From NCBI GenBank assembly GCA_947179485.1, contig OX359250.1, forward strand, positions 5,787,661 to 5,851,660: a stretch of 64,000 nucleotides of DNA. The letters are read 5' to 3'. Position numbers and translations under genes: made by a program. The DNA comes from Allacma fusca. Its lineage: Eukaryota; Arthropoda; Collembola; Symphypleona; Sminthuridae. The notes under the pieces were generated by a model. It had not been told where the DNA came from, did no database searches, and worked only from the letters and a program-made list of their open reading frames with translations. Positions within the stretch are counted from its first letter, which is position 1, and each line of letters begins with the position of its first letter. Of the stretch, positions 27,619 through 41,243 are shown piece after piece.

Positions 27619-28464
27619 AATGATACACTTGCTTAATACTTCAGTTCAGTCGCCATACACATTAAACACAGAAAACAGAGGCCACCTTCACTTGGCAAAA
27701 TCTATATCCTCGTACGAGGTTGAGTGTGCGGGCATACTGTGCTTTTGTATTTACTTACAATTTCCACATGTATGTATTTAATAATATTTAAATGGAGTGA
27801 GCACAGCACCGCACATTCAATTACATACACACATGTCATGTCCCACACATATTATAGCTATGAATTCGACTATCTTATAGACTCCACAACTACAACAACT
27901 ACTATACTACTACTACTACTACTACTACTCCATTAATTTATACTCCACTATTTTATACTCCACTTTGCCTCAACGCCCTAACTTTATTTACCTGGAAAGG
28001 CGCAATTCGCTCTGCTCTTGGAAAAAAGCGTGCTCGGAAACTTCCACCATTATCACGACCTACGAGCTAAACTCGCAAATGTGAAATAATGGGACTTTTT
28101 CTCATGAATACATATGTGTGGAACCAATCCAATCCTCAATACTGTGTCCAATACTTTGTAACAGTTGTAAAACTTTGGTAGGGTAGAAAAAATATATATA
28201 CTGTATAATATGCTCTCTGTAGCCCAAAAGACCATTAGTAATACTGGGATATGTTCCAAGACTATATAGTCCTAGTCCCTCAACAATTTAACTGCAAAAT
28301 TAACCTTCAGTAATAATGGGATGCAAATAAATGTAATATGCCCCTTTTCCTTCCATCCTTCCGCGGAGTCGGTACTATATACCTATACCTATACATAGAA
28401 GTTACATATGTACATCTCTGAGAGAGCCCACTCTCAATGCACCACCTCACTCATCAGAGGAAAC

Positions 28465-28466
28465 CA

Positions 28467-28513
<47 letters not shown>
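28465..28513. repeat. Long (CA)n microsatellite
   Basis: CA run with one early CATA interruption. Confidence 0.96.
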
Positions 28514-28515
<2 letters not shown>

Positions 28516-29238
28516 GGATTCCAAAGCCATACACACGCAAGAGAGAAGAGTCACAACAACATGGACGGGAAATACAAGCCTGGAAATTTCCAATTCCAAT
28601 CAACATTAATTTCCAAATCCACATTACCATTATATTAGTGCTTGTCCTAATAGCTCTAGTGTAGTAGAGACCTAATTAGCTCCATAGTTTACATTTCCCG
28701 GAGCCACTACCGAGCTTCTCTATGACAGGGAACAGGATGTCATTTACTACTACTAGTACTTAGTTCAAATGTCATGCATATTTTTTCCGCTCATTGTAGA
28801 ATTCGGTTTGAAGTGTTATAGTGTCTTTCATATTTCCTATATTGACACCTTCCTATAGATATAGAAATTACAACAACAACAACCAAAAGAAGGCTTCGAA
28901 CATAATATGAAGCTCAACAGCATAGCATAGAGTACCTATATATAATTATACCTATATATATACTTATAAATAGTTATTGATGTGAACTTGGTAGCGTCGT
29001 TGTCATTGAAGGATCAAACGAATGAAACCTTCCTCCTCCTCATCATGACGAAGGTTAGAAAACCCCGACAGTAATGTGTGACTCATGACGCCATCATCCG
29101 CCATTACATTCCGCCTTCCCTCAAATAAAAACCTATGGATACATTTATATTGGCAAAAACAAACTTTCAAAATTAGTGTAAATAGGTATATATGCACTAG
29201 CACATGTGTAAATACATGTATCTATATGTACATGTATC

Positions 29239-29268
29239 GGGTGGGAGGAAGGGAGGGGAGGTGGGGTG
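29239..29268 (+). other. Potential G-quadruplex tract
   Basis: GGGTGGG, GGGAGGGG and GGGG runs with short spacers lie on the plus strand. A (GA)n run follows at 29441-29458. Confidence 0.5.
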
Positions 29269-32200
29269 TTATATGGAGCTATAGTTACATTCAATTGGAC
29301 ATCTGAAGGCAGGATAATGATTGAAAAATGTAATTTTTTTTACTCCAACTGCAGGAACTCATGCAATGAAAGAAGAAGAAATTTGAGACCTGTGTCATAT
29401 AATATATAGGTATATATGATACATAGATATATGAGTGAGGGAGAGAGAGAGAGAGAGATGAGGTAATTTATGATATAATTATGTAGATATCTACAGATCC
29501 CGAAAATAAGCTCAAATGTCTCACTCACATCCGTGTACCTCCATATTGTCCATATACTTTACGAGTTCCTTCTGTAGTTTCCGCCCTCAATTATTATTAT
29601 TTCCCTAATACTTTCAGTTCCAATATCCAAATTTCCCTTTTTCTTATCCTGAATTCCACTCTCCAATGTAATGCAATGCACCGGGATGAAATCACGTCCC
29701 AAATGAGATATAATCTTCCATATTGTACAGAACAATTTAAGGGATTTACTTGACCGTCAAAATTCCAAATACATATGCGGTAGAGGGAAATATATATATA
29801 TATTAAAAAAACCATAAGGTATATTAATATTTCAATCATATCTATTATCTTAGTTGAGGGGTAAGTAAGAATCTCTCCTTTAAAAAAAAATACAGCCTCA
29901 AGGGATAGTTAATCGCGCTACATACGCACTCAAGACTCCGACACTAACTTGAAGCTCGATTAAGATGACATACTTCCTTCGGAGATCCATCATCCTCATC
30001 CTCACAATACCTATTTGAGCCTCTCTCAATTGTAATAACTTCTTGTGCAATAGGTCATCTCAGGGGCTCTCCTCCATCCCACTTTAATTCCATATCCTCC
30101 GAGCTATACAGTACGATGGAAATAAGGCACACACACACAAGGACAAAAACTCATTTGACTACATCACCCCACAGAGTCTCAGTCTCAGTTTGGGCACACA
30201 AAACATTAATACCTATAGATACCTATAAGTATATATCTAGCTATATCCTATATATTTATAATTATATTCTACTTTTAAATAGATAGATATATATAAAGAG
30301 TCAATAGTTCGGAATAGATGGAAACATCCCCTTTATGGCATCTATCTATATCTAGTGAGTCGAATTTTACGAGTGATCAAGATCAGCTAGTTTAAGATGA
30401 GTTTCATGCACTCATAAGTTCTCTGGAGAAGAGCCCAAGTCAATTGGCTACAAGGCATGAAATTGGACTCGATGCAGTTGTAATCGCTCAGTGAAAATTT
30501 TCTCGTCCTAAATTCAATTTCGAAAGCCACGGATTATTGAACTTTAGCTCCTCAAAGTGACAGCCCCTGCATTACTTGTGTATGATGAAAATATTTTTCC
30601 ATTACACACCATTGCATTGATTTTCTAAATCGACCATGCTCATCGGTCTTGCAAGCACTCACTTCATTTCTAAATATCTTGTTACTGCCAATAAAATTTA
30701 TAAGAAAAAAAAAAACCTTTAAATTGCTAAGCTGACCGTTACCTCTCCTTTAACTGTTCATATGAAATCAGTAACATGACGACGGAACAGAGGACTAAAT
30801 AAATATATTACGTGAGTACTTGGAGGATAGATATAAGTATATCCTTCATGGCTACAACAACGGTTGAGGAGATTCACAAAAAAAAAAAAAAAACAAGGGG
30901 AAATTCCCCTTTGAATCATTTCCATTAATATTCCTGTATATACTACTATTCCAGTATAGATACTAGCAGTAGTAGTAGGAGTGACAGTAAGTAAAACTTT
31001 AATAATTAAAATTAAATATAAATAATTCCCATACACTACTGTTGTTGACTGTAATTTCCAAGGAACATCATGTCTCAGCTAATTAAATCAAGTCATAAAT
31101 AACACCACTCATCCCGAGACTCCTTCTCTATTGATGAGATCTTAAAAATATATGTAAATCCCAGAACGAAGGGACATAATCATCACGTACGGATTTTTTA
31201 AAAAAAAAAACCACTCACATGGTCAACTATGTAACTATTTAATAACTTATGCTCATATTATTTGTATTTAATTCCATGATAGTAATCCTCACTGACTCAT
31301 ATGTAATTTATGTATATTTACTTCTATAGGAAAATAATAATGGAAGACAATTCAACGAGGGTCCTTCGATCCTCTCAGACATACCATTATTAGTGTGCAA
31401 TGTGTGAAGATAAAAAACTCCATGGATTTCCTACCTCCCAAAATAAAGTGATAAAGTTCTGAGGTGTAGTGGAAGATAAGGGAGGATTTTTAATAATAAT
31501 ATCATATTGTAATCCATGCTAAATATACTTACTTTTAAAAAAAATATACAATTTTTATGGCAGGGAATCTAGAAATCTGACACTGCACTCAAGGCAGGAA
31601 CGATTGGAATAGTTAGTCCTGAGTCACCTTCTAGGCCCAAGATCTCATACGACGGTCATAGTACTCAAGACAAAATTCATCCACTTACCATTATAAACCC
31701 GACTTGATGCTCACATTACTTACAATAATTTGAAGAAAGGACTTGATATAATACTATCACAGCAGAGGTAATGTCCCTATAGTGATTGAAGATTGAAGTC
31801 GATGACTACACTTCAAACTCTGGCGTATATTTACTACTACTGTAGACTGTAAGTAGTACTAAACTACTATACATACTGTCATCCCAGCTTCGGACTCATA
31901 CATATAATAATTATTATAGATACATATAATTATAATTACACATAGATGCTCACAATTACTTAAGTACTACTGCCCTACACATCGGCACTGACTCTGAGAG
32001 ATGCAGTTAAAAGTAGAATTACCTCCTCACCTGAACATAAAAAGATCCAATGATAAGCCCTTGGGTCACGATTTACAATCCGACAACAGATTCTCTAAAA
32101 TCCTTGACAGATTCACACGGATTCCCGATGATGAGAGTTCAGATATGTAGATATAGGAAAGATGTACTCGGATATATTTTTCCTTATCAGCGCACAAGAC

Positions 32201-32540
32201 GAAAAAATAACAAAATATTAATTCTAGGAGTCTACCAGTTTCGAACTTTAATAATAATTACAATTTTCGATCAGCAAGTGACGGTCGTTTTGAAGTTCCT
32301 TAGGTCTCATATGTATAAGTAAGTACAACAACTTGACTGTCAATAGAGAGATACACTGTAAAGTAAACCAAATCAATGTATGTAGTCTTTCTCTCTCTCT
32401 CTCTCTCTGTGTGTATGGAGGAAAAATTCTTGACAATTTTTTTTTTATCTTCAGTACTTTTTGTATATCTACACTTAAGTGACGTCAGAAACCACTAGAA
32501 GATAGAATGGAATCTTGTATTTGGGAATGCTCTCGTAAAA

Positions 32541-32562
32541 AAAATATATATATATATATATA
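32541..32562. repeat. (AT)n microsatellite
   Basis: AT run flanked by poly(A). A (CT)n run lies nearby at 32390-32408. Confidence 0.93.
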
Positions 32563-35500
32563 AAAAATTACAAAAAAATTTAAATGGTAGAAAACTACAG
32601 GTAGAGCAAGAGAGGGAAGCCTTGAGAGTAGAAAAGATACAACCAGGAAGGGTGTGCAATAACCAATTGTACGTGATTCCACAAATGAAGAAATCCACTG
32701 AGAAATTGAGATTTTCCTACAACTATCCGCTCACTGCACAAGTTCTCGTTCCAAGTACTGTACTGTGCTTGACCACAATCGAAGAGAACAATCTTTCTCA
32801 ACTGTGAATAAAATTATACATGCCTCGTTGTCATTCCTTTATAGTCAAGCCTGTCATGTCAAAACGGAAAAGTCACAACTTAGCGTTGAAAGTTTTGTCT
32901 CTCCTGAGCACAATAACATGAAAACCCTGGTTCATTCAAACCCTGAAACTCGACGAGACCAATTTCACTGAACTAACTTCAAAAAATGTAACTGTTACTG
33001 AATTTCCACTGAAGCCTTTCTTTCTATTTCTTCATTGAACCTGAATCACACATTTAAATAAGACTCCCAGAAGTCTATGTATTTTTATTTTTATATTTTT
33101 TTTTTAAACCAAGAAAAAAAAACAAAAACAAAGTTTCAAAAATCCTTTTTTATTTTTTTTGTCATATTTCCATTTCCCCCTCCTAATTTTCTCACGTTAT
33201 TTCTTCACAATCATATATATATGTAAGATATCAAGTATTAATATCTACACCACACCGACACTAGAGAAACCCACAAATTCCCTTGATGCACACAGGGAAT
33301 GTAGGAAGAGCCATACGGAGAGTTCTCTCAATTTGAGACGTATCTTCTTCTATCACACGTTAGATTTAAAAGAATTGATAATATTTATTTCGTAGAACTT
33401 TTCCCCAACATAAATATATAGGCACGTCGTTTTTGGAGGACTACTTATTTAACGGAAAGGGTTTCAAATTTGAGAATAGAATTTATAAAATTAGAGTCCA
33501 ACTTATGGAGTCCAGTTATGTATATGACTTGAAGGGGGAGAACTTTTAAAGGCTCACAACTTTTTGATGATATCCCAAAAATGTAAAAAATTATTATTAA
33601 AGGAGAGATACTGAAAATGAAGTTAGTCTGACAGATACATATTATAAATCCAGAGACAGAGTAGAACACCAAGTTAGTAATAGCAATGAAGGACTGTGAA
33701 GTAAAGAGTAACTGAGGAGTTGGTTGGTTGCATCTAGTTGTATGTTGCATGCTAAATGTTCGACTCCCCTATACACTGTTGTTAATTGTCTCTCGACTTC
33801 TCTACCATTTCGCATTTCGCACCGGTTGAGTGCCAATGCATGCACAGAAAGGAACGAATGAGCGAGGCTTAAAACATGCCCCGTACTATATAATATATAC
33901 ATATAAATATACTTACACTAACACAAACACACACACACACACATACATACTTATATATACTTACACACTATACTTATAATATAATAATTACACTCAAAAT
34001 CCTACCTACAGGTATGCCTCTGTTGCTCCAACCTTAATAATAAAATTCAATTTCGTGTGAAGTTTATATAAGACTCAGAGTTTAATTCACGAGCAGAGAG
34101 CACCATCAGAGATATACAAGTACACATTGTATATAATTACATGTGAATGAAGGGAACTGGGTATATCTATAAAGGCACTACCAAATATTAATAGTGTACA
34201 GTGCAGTGTACAGACGCAAAAAAAAGAGGTAAACTCCACAATTTTCTAACCGAAAAATCCAAAACAATGGAAATTTCATGAAAGAGGTCTCAAAGGTATA
34301 GGTGACTTGAAATTATGTCCACATTCCACTCTATGACTACATACGCATGGAATGTTTTTCAGGGGAGGGGAGGGGGGGGGGAAGAAAGTGGGATCATGAA
34401 ATTAATCGTAATTTCAAGTATCAGCAATTCAGAAAAATATGATCCACTACCATGGCTAGATAGGAGTAGTGGTAGTAGTTGCTGTTGCTACCTCTATACT
34501 ATAGTAGGTATATGCAATCAGTACCGTAACAAGTCGGATAGAGAGTGTACGTCAGGAGACTACCTTTCTGGGTCTAAAAAATCCCAGAACTTAATAGAGT
34601 AGCTACTTTTTTGGGGGCTTAAAAATGTTTTATACTCAAAGCTCCATCCAATGCACGGCAAAGTTCTTGTGTCTGCACTTACATGTTTTTCATATTTGAA
34701 GGTTTAAGGAGCGTGCATGCATAAGACATGATCACTTAAACGTTGTTGTTCAACATGCCTTCATGGTTATACTTACACACACACACACACACACAAGCGT
34801 ACTCCCATCAAATAGGTATAACAGGGCAGCAGCTCACATTGAACGGAAAAAAAAGTTTCGAAATCAAATCCATAGGTTGGCGTGTGGTTAAACGGGGGAA
34901 ATTATAACAAATACTTGACAGAGGGCTTATTTTATTTTTTTTTATACAAACGGAGCCATTTTTAGTTTCACCTATTTATATTTTAAATATATACTGGCCA
35001 TTTACAGAAGGATTAAATTGATGGTTGGACGAGAGTGATACTACTCTGACCAGGTCCTCAAGCCATCATGCCATTTTCAATCCTACACTATATTTGCACA
35101 AGGGATGAAATTGTACTCCTTTCTTGTCAGCCCTTTGGGCTTCCTCAAAATTCTTCCTGATCATTGAGCGGACTCAGGTCGCTGTACTAGAGGTTTTTGG
35201 TGATGTTTCCCGAAAGAGACTCCCTTCATTTCATATCCAACTCCCACAAGGCAATGATACACCTCTGGAGCTGGGAGAGGTGGGGAAGGAGTATGAAATC
35301 ATACGTTCCTTTCATGAACCATGATATTGATATCACCGATTTTGGGCAAGGATGAATGATCCCAATGAATACTTACACACAGTTTCCACTTGCTATTAAC
35401 TACCAGTTAAATGAGTCTTGAGTTACACCGCACCGACACCAAGTTCACCAAGTAGGTCAAAAGTAAGGAGTACTGTTCAGAGAGACAAATACATTTTGTC

Positions 35501-35734
35501 TGACCCCTTGATTTTTACCCATTCTTTCTGTTCAATGAGTTCGGTAAACAAATGGAGTTACTTACCATTGATTTTGATATCCTCATTTTGGATATTTAGA
35601 ATTTCAGTAACGTATAATTTGTATGAAGTGTTATGTTATAGTGATCATGAGGAAGCCTCTCTCTTTGTGTAACTTGTAGTTAGTCCCATGAAATGAAAAG
35701 GACATGACAGATGATATAAAATAGGATAGCGTAC

Positions 35735-35803
35735 CTGAGGTTGGAGATCATTGTTACTGCTGGTAGGTCCGAGAACATCCCACATGGACATACGGTTGTC
35801 CAT
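35735..35803 (-). CDS. Speculative first coding exon of a gene running left on minus
   Basis: On the minus strand an ATG in good context (GCTATGGAC) opens a 23-codon frame beginning MDNRMSMWDVLGPTSS and ending ...LQPQ at CAG|GTACGC, a possible phase-0 donor. An in-frame TAG lies upstream. The peptide looks coding-like (Met, Trp, Asn, Pro mix without simple repeats). I do not recognise it and found no secure downstream exon. One candidate acceptor with a short open frame lies near 35475. It could equally be a chance frame. Confidence 0.25.
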
Positions 35804-38800
35804 AGCAGGGTTGATGAATTTTAACTACCACGTCGACCCCCGTTAAACCAGTTATTGGAATTTGTCTTGTGAATTTTGTCGTTGGATGAAATGTATTTAT
35901 AATATTTGACCGGCTACATGAATCCCATGTTACATTCATCGTATGATTTTGTTTTGATCATCGGATTTCCACTAACGATCGGATTACATTTCATTTAGAA
36001 ATCATTGCAGGTAGGAGCCATACAGGAAATCCAAATTGTTCGACTCGTCATTGGAAAATTACATCAAGACATCTGCACTCTCAGTTTAGATATAGAAATC
36101 ACTTACTTTCTGACTTAGATTTTTTTTTTTGATTTTGTTTTAAATTTGCGTACGCTCAAGTTTTCGAAATTGACACGATTAGGCACTCAAAAGTAGGCTT
36201 AAAAACTTGTGGGTCCTTCCAGAAATTAATCTTCCGACTGTGAATTTATATCCCTCACAGTTTTTTGTGGCAACAAATATTTTGACATAGGTCCTTTTCG
36301 TAAATACAGGTCGTGAGGTCGTACCAAAAGTTATAGGTTGTGTACCTGCCTATCTTTGATACTTTACTTTTACAAAGTTAACTATCACAAGGGGCGAATA
36401 ACAATAATTTTTCTTCTGACTGCTCCCACTTTTTTAACTTTTGCTCAAGTAACAGGAACTGTACGACATTCCACTATTCCAGAAATTATTTTGAAGTCAC
36501 ACGCGCACATAGTACTTCTACTTATACAATAATATTAATAATAATTACTACACGGATTCCTAAAACAATGATTCTTGAAAAAACTGGGGACAGAGAATTA
36601 CCATTTGTAATACTATGGGAAATCCGCAAAGCTAATCGATACTTGTATCAATGAATATAAAAACTATATATATTATTCGTAATTCTAAATATTAGTACAA
36701 GTTGTGAATGTAAATGTGACAAGGGTACAATAATATCTATATCCGTCTCACAAATATACTTAATGGTAAAAAATAAAATGCGTATGATACTTATGAGTAA
36801 ATATATTTTTCTCGACAATTATTAAAAAAAAAAACTAGATGAGTAATATTTGAGATTTGGTATCTTCTTTATAGCACACTTACAAAAGCCATAACTCAGG
36901 AATATTATTTACGAATGTAAAAATTGCAACTCGGCAAGATACAAGGTGGCTGGACGTTACAGACCTCTTTCTAAAATACAGGATTATATTCACATGTAAT
37001 CACCATCAAAGGATGAGCTATTTACAAATTGTAATACACAAAAAAACCAAACACAAAGTTTCCTATGAGAATTCTCGAAAATCAGTCACCCAGCTCAGGC
37101 ATGGCCATTGCAACTCTTCAACCGATGCACACATTTACAGAGAACGACTCCAACCCCCCCAAAACAAAAAAATACTTGTAACGTTATAAATTACTATCAA
37201 ATATTTATATCTTCTTGCTGTTGATTACATGAGCATATTATACAAAAAAAAAATCAGGAAAAGAAATGGATGTGATTCCAATTGTTGTATTCCGAAAGGG
37301 ACCAGCGAGTATAAAATCAGATAAGGCTTCAGTATTCTAAAGTAATTTTATGACTTGGCAAAATAAGCCAGACAGTTCCCTTATCACTTACTACAATTCT
37401 CTCTCTCTCTCTCTATTCGGTATATAGTTATAATAATAATAATAATAATAATTTGTAACGCGTAAAAACGAATACTAATGTTCTAGAAAAAATACTTATC
37501 CTATACAGATAAAAACTTTTTTCGTAAATGCGTTCACATCAAATTCAATCTTGGAACAAGACTTGATGCACAGAACTCACTGAGATAGTGAAGTTGATAC
37601 AAGACTGATTTAGGTCACATTATTAAAAATTCCAAGATGATTTTGACCCCAATTATTTATGGACAGTGGCTGGCGTCACACTCTCTTCAGGTAAAAAAAA
37701 AAAAAAAAATCTTGAGTATTCTTCTGAGAGCTCTTCTTTATGGAGTGACCACTGACAAGGAAGCTTATGACAAAACAAGACTTGGTCGTGAGAGAGATAC
37801 TTCGAAGAGATGAAATTTCTAACTACATTGCAATCTTCCAATGCCACACTACACACACACACAAACACCACAAGACCTTTGACAGATTATCCCAAAAAAA
37901 CAAAACAAAATGTGGATTTAGTCACTGAAGGTGGGAATGAAGTCCCCCGGAAATCTTCCAATAAGTTGTCCCTCCTCTCTGTATGACATTCAGAGTCGGA
38001 TTTGGATCCTTTCGGAATTCGAAACACCAAATGATGAGGATCCGAGACGTTGGACCTGTAAATTGACCAGTTGGGATGATTTGAGTCCTCTATTACCAAA
38101 CTATAGATATATATATATATACTCCAACTCTTCGTGTATGACTATATAAGTTGTGATAGATATTATTTCAATGTGAGCGGAACGTCTTTCCTTGCAAATC
38201 TCAAGTCAAGGTGGTCCTTTCTTCACTAAGCCCTATTCCCATGCGCTGAGTCAAGCCAACTTCCAAGGGAGCCAACGCTCCTCACGGGAACAACTTCCGA
38301 AGGCGTGAACAGCCTTTAGCCTGCGATCTCAATGGAACTCTCCTCAGAAACTAGATGGGAGTCCAGTAGTGATGTCCGAAGCCCTTTTGCTCTCTCACTG
38401 TCATTTCAAGACATTCAGTTACATCTATAGTCCTGTCCGAGTACTAACTCTAACTCTCGACACCTCCCCCCTCACACATACAAACACATACAAATACATA
38501 CGAACACATACAGACACATACGAACACATACAAACATATACAAACACATACAGACAGACACAGAGTGAACACCTTCAAGAACAAAAGTATCCGCTCAAGC
38601 ACTGAACAGTGCTCCTTCACATCAAATATGAAGCTTTTTCATTCATTGTCACTATTATTTTGTAGCGACAAGGTTCCTGAAAGAATTTTTCGAAGCTCAT
38701 GTCATCTACTCTCGTCAAAACACGGATGACGTCTAGGGGTGACTCACACAATCAGAATCAAACGATAGCGGAGCACTCCATTCCGGCATGCATCTCCCCT

Positions 38801-41156
38801 GTACAAATATTAATGCAGGCTCATTTCATTCCTAAATTATTAAGGAAGTCGTGCGGGCTGAGAGAGAGAGATAGAAAGGAACTTATCATGTATAGGAACG
38901 TCGACAGTCCGAAGGTCCTCTGATTGTTAATACTTTATAGGTATGGGTTACTCAGGGCTAATTACGTCTAAGAATGAATATGTAGAGTGGATTGAGTCAC
39001 TCTCTTGTCATATGGTAAATATGTAAGCTTTGGAGTGTGATTGTTGGAGTGGGGGGGGGGGGAGGGATTGGTGTTTAGAACGAAGTTAATTCTGTAACAC
39101 ATAGTTATATACATAACTCATAGGAAACGGAAGAACTATTCCCAGGAGCACTTTCATATATTAATACCGTTGAAAATAATGTTGTTGCATTGGAAATAAA
39201 ACAAGTGAACCCGCAAGGACAGCTTGTTTGAGGTGATTTGATTACATACCGTATACCGTATGCTAATAGCCTCAAATTCTCACCTACTATTACACACCAC
39301 TTTACTTTGGACTCGAGCATTTATTTTTGTGTGGTTTTACAAACGTTGTATGATTTAGAATATTAATAAATGTTGTAACTTGAAAGAGCCGAGGAACGTT
39401 TTCGACGTGGGTTTGGAGATATGCTATTATGTCAAGTCATTACCTATACGAACGTCACTTGGAATCAAGTTGGGTTATAACGTGAGGATGGGGCTCTCTA
39501 TGGGCCTGCATATTGGATTGGTCCTGCGTCCGTCCAGTCCAATATAATGTGACTATTGTGACAAACTGGCGGACGACCCGTGGTCCAATGCTGATTGGGA
39601 GCTGACTGTCGTCATTTTGAAATTATTTGTAAAGTCAAGGTATCCAGGAATAGGAAGGGATGAGGATTTAAAAAAAAAATATTTTATTATAAAACAAATG
39701 TACTTTTCTAGAAGCTTTTCTATTATACTTGCATTAGTTTAACTACCGGTGAATTCTTCCTTGGGCAAATACTTGTAAGTACTTGGCCTATTTTCCAGAA
39801 AAAAATATTTTATGACCGTGCCCCTCTTGAGCTTCCGCACATTTTACATTTAATGGGGAAAAACTCCAGATTGTAAAACAAACTACAATAATTACATGAA
39901 AGGACGGGCGGAACCACTCAGCTCCAATTTGTTCTAGAAATTCTGTCTTGGGGCATTACATTCATAATATTTATTTAAGTATGTTTACTTAAATGGGAAA
40001 TCTGTTCATGTTGACAACTGACAACCCATTCCCCACAACCACAGAGCATTCCCCACACAGGTAAGTTAATACAATTAAATGCATGGAGTTAAGTATTTTG
40101 GTATTTAGTTCCATAGCCGATTTTTCCCTAATCCTTGAATGTTTCTATAATGACCAAATGATGAAAATGACACGCAAGAGGAAGTGATACATTGAAACCA
40201 ACTATTATAAAGTTTCAAATTATGCTGAAACTACATGACTGCATTTTCCATTCCCTCAAGGGTGGACGCCTATCCTAACAACCAACAACTCTTCCCAAGA
40301 ACTCTTACAATAATATTTTCTTTCCAAGACTTCTCGGATTGATACTAATCATCATGTATTAAAGATTCCATCAAAGGATGAATTAGGCTAGGACCAATAT
40401 TTTAAGAACCGGGCTCCTTTAAAACCAAATGTTGTCTCATTAATTTTCTCAAAATAATACAAACTTAAATGCTTTCGAAATCGCACAAAAAACAGTACTT
40501 CAACTATCTTCTTTCCCCAAAATCCATTAACATAATTTGTTTGAGAGTTTTTAAAAAGAACCCCAATATTCTATTACGGTCTCCAGTCAAGTCCCTCGCT
40601 CAAATTATAGCCACTACCAGCCTCTCGAAATTGGGATTGGTACAACTCATTAGGAATTGCATGAGGACTTTTGACAATTTATTTTCATCTTAAAATTCGT
40701 CGAGTAATTATGTACATAATAAGGGAACCAGTTCACATAACTGTACTTATTATACAAGCAACCTCTAAACCTGGGCTGAATTTCGAACTAGATAAAAAAA
40801 CAAAAATAGATTCTTTATCTTTGACTCAACCGGCCAAAACTTTATTAAACAAATGCAACCTTTAAACAAACAAAAACTTAAACTTTCCTCTATCACAAGG
40901 AAGTTTGAACATTAATAAAAATAAAATGTGTAGATTTAAAATAATAATAATCATAAATAAAATCGAGATCGCTCCATTACTTCGCTTCGCTCATAAAAAT
41001 ATAAATATTTAGGAGGGTAGGCCACAGCCCCGGGACATGTTTGGATTGACTTGGTTCTGTTGACACGGAAGGTATTGAAGGTTTCCACGAGGTTGTCCTG
41101 ATGCCCTCTATCCTGTGACTTGTGTTGGTCCATCCATGGAAGTTGGTGCTGTTGGA
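35804..41156. other. Transitional non-coding DNA with fewer microsatellites
   Basis: Simple repeats become sparser here than in the first 34 kb. Content includes a (AAT)n run at 37430-37452, a 10-bp minisatellite at 38475-38562, a poly(G) run at 39049-39062 and a short hairpin at 39510-39545. Open frames at 37887-38149 and 40977-41333 show no domains. Confidence 0.5.
38475..38562. repeat. 10-bp minisatellite (CACATACAAA-like), about 8-9 units
   Basis: Units of exactly 10 bp repeat from about 38475. They vary at one or two positions (CAAA, CGAA or CAGA before CACATA). The strict period is retained despite substitutions. Confidence 0.92.
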
Positions 41157-41243
41157 AGTGGAGACGCTCGCCCCGCCCCCTCCCCAGTCTGATGAGTAAT
41201 GGAGAGGGCGGGAGGGACGGGGCAGAGGGGGCGGGTCTAGGGA
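41157..41243. promoter_or_regulatory. GC-box cluster upstream of the UBE2D gene
   Basis: In otherwise AT-rich DNA this stretch carries CCCCGCCCCCTCCCC on one side (41171-41185) and two GGGCGGG-type boxes on the other (around 41207 and 41230). They form a loose inverted arrangement. Such GC boxes bind Sp1/KLF-type factors in animals. The cluster lies about 1.15 kb before the UBE2D start codon and marks the change from the repeat-rich block to the gene-rich one. A promoter or CpG-like role is inferred from position and base content only. Confidence 0.35.

Larger units (their letters stand above)
21715..35734. other. Repeat-rich DNA without recognisable genes (middle block)
   Basis: Same texture as the left block. 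Microsatellites, G-rich runs and short AT-rich palindromes are scattered through it. A 33-codon minus-strand frame near 29110-29010 (MADDGVMSHTLLSGF...) looks slightly coding-like but has no partner exon. Nothing can be assigned as a gene. Confidence 0.55.

Noticed and set aside
35124..35324. 66-codon plus-strand frame (…VFGDVSRKRLPSFHIQL…) with coding-like composition
   Set aside because: The same stretch is also largely open on two minus frames, and no splice partner or family could be recognised.
37887..38149. Region open on several frames with a possible acceptor near 38083 on minus
   Set aside because: All three minus frames are partly open, so openness carries little weight; no domain and no clear donor.
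38461..38562. CRISPR-like regular repeat
   Set aside because: Units are 10 bp without spacers and the DNA is eukaryotic; it is a minisatellite.
1..41000. Dozens of open frames of 60-150 codons across the left block
   Set aside because: They cross microsatellites (runs of Thr-His, Leu-Ser, Arg-Glu, poly-Val/Ile), lack domains and splice context, and occur on overlapping frames, as expected by chance.
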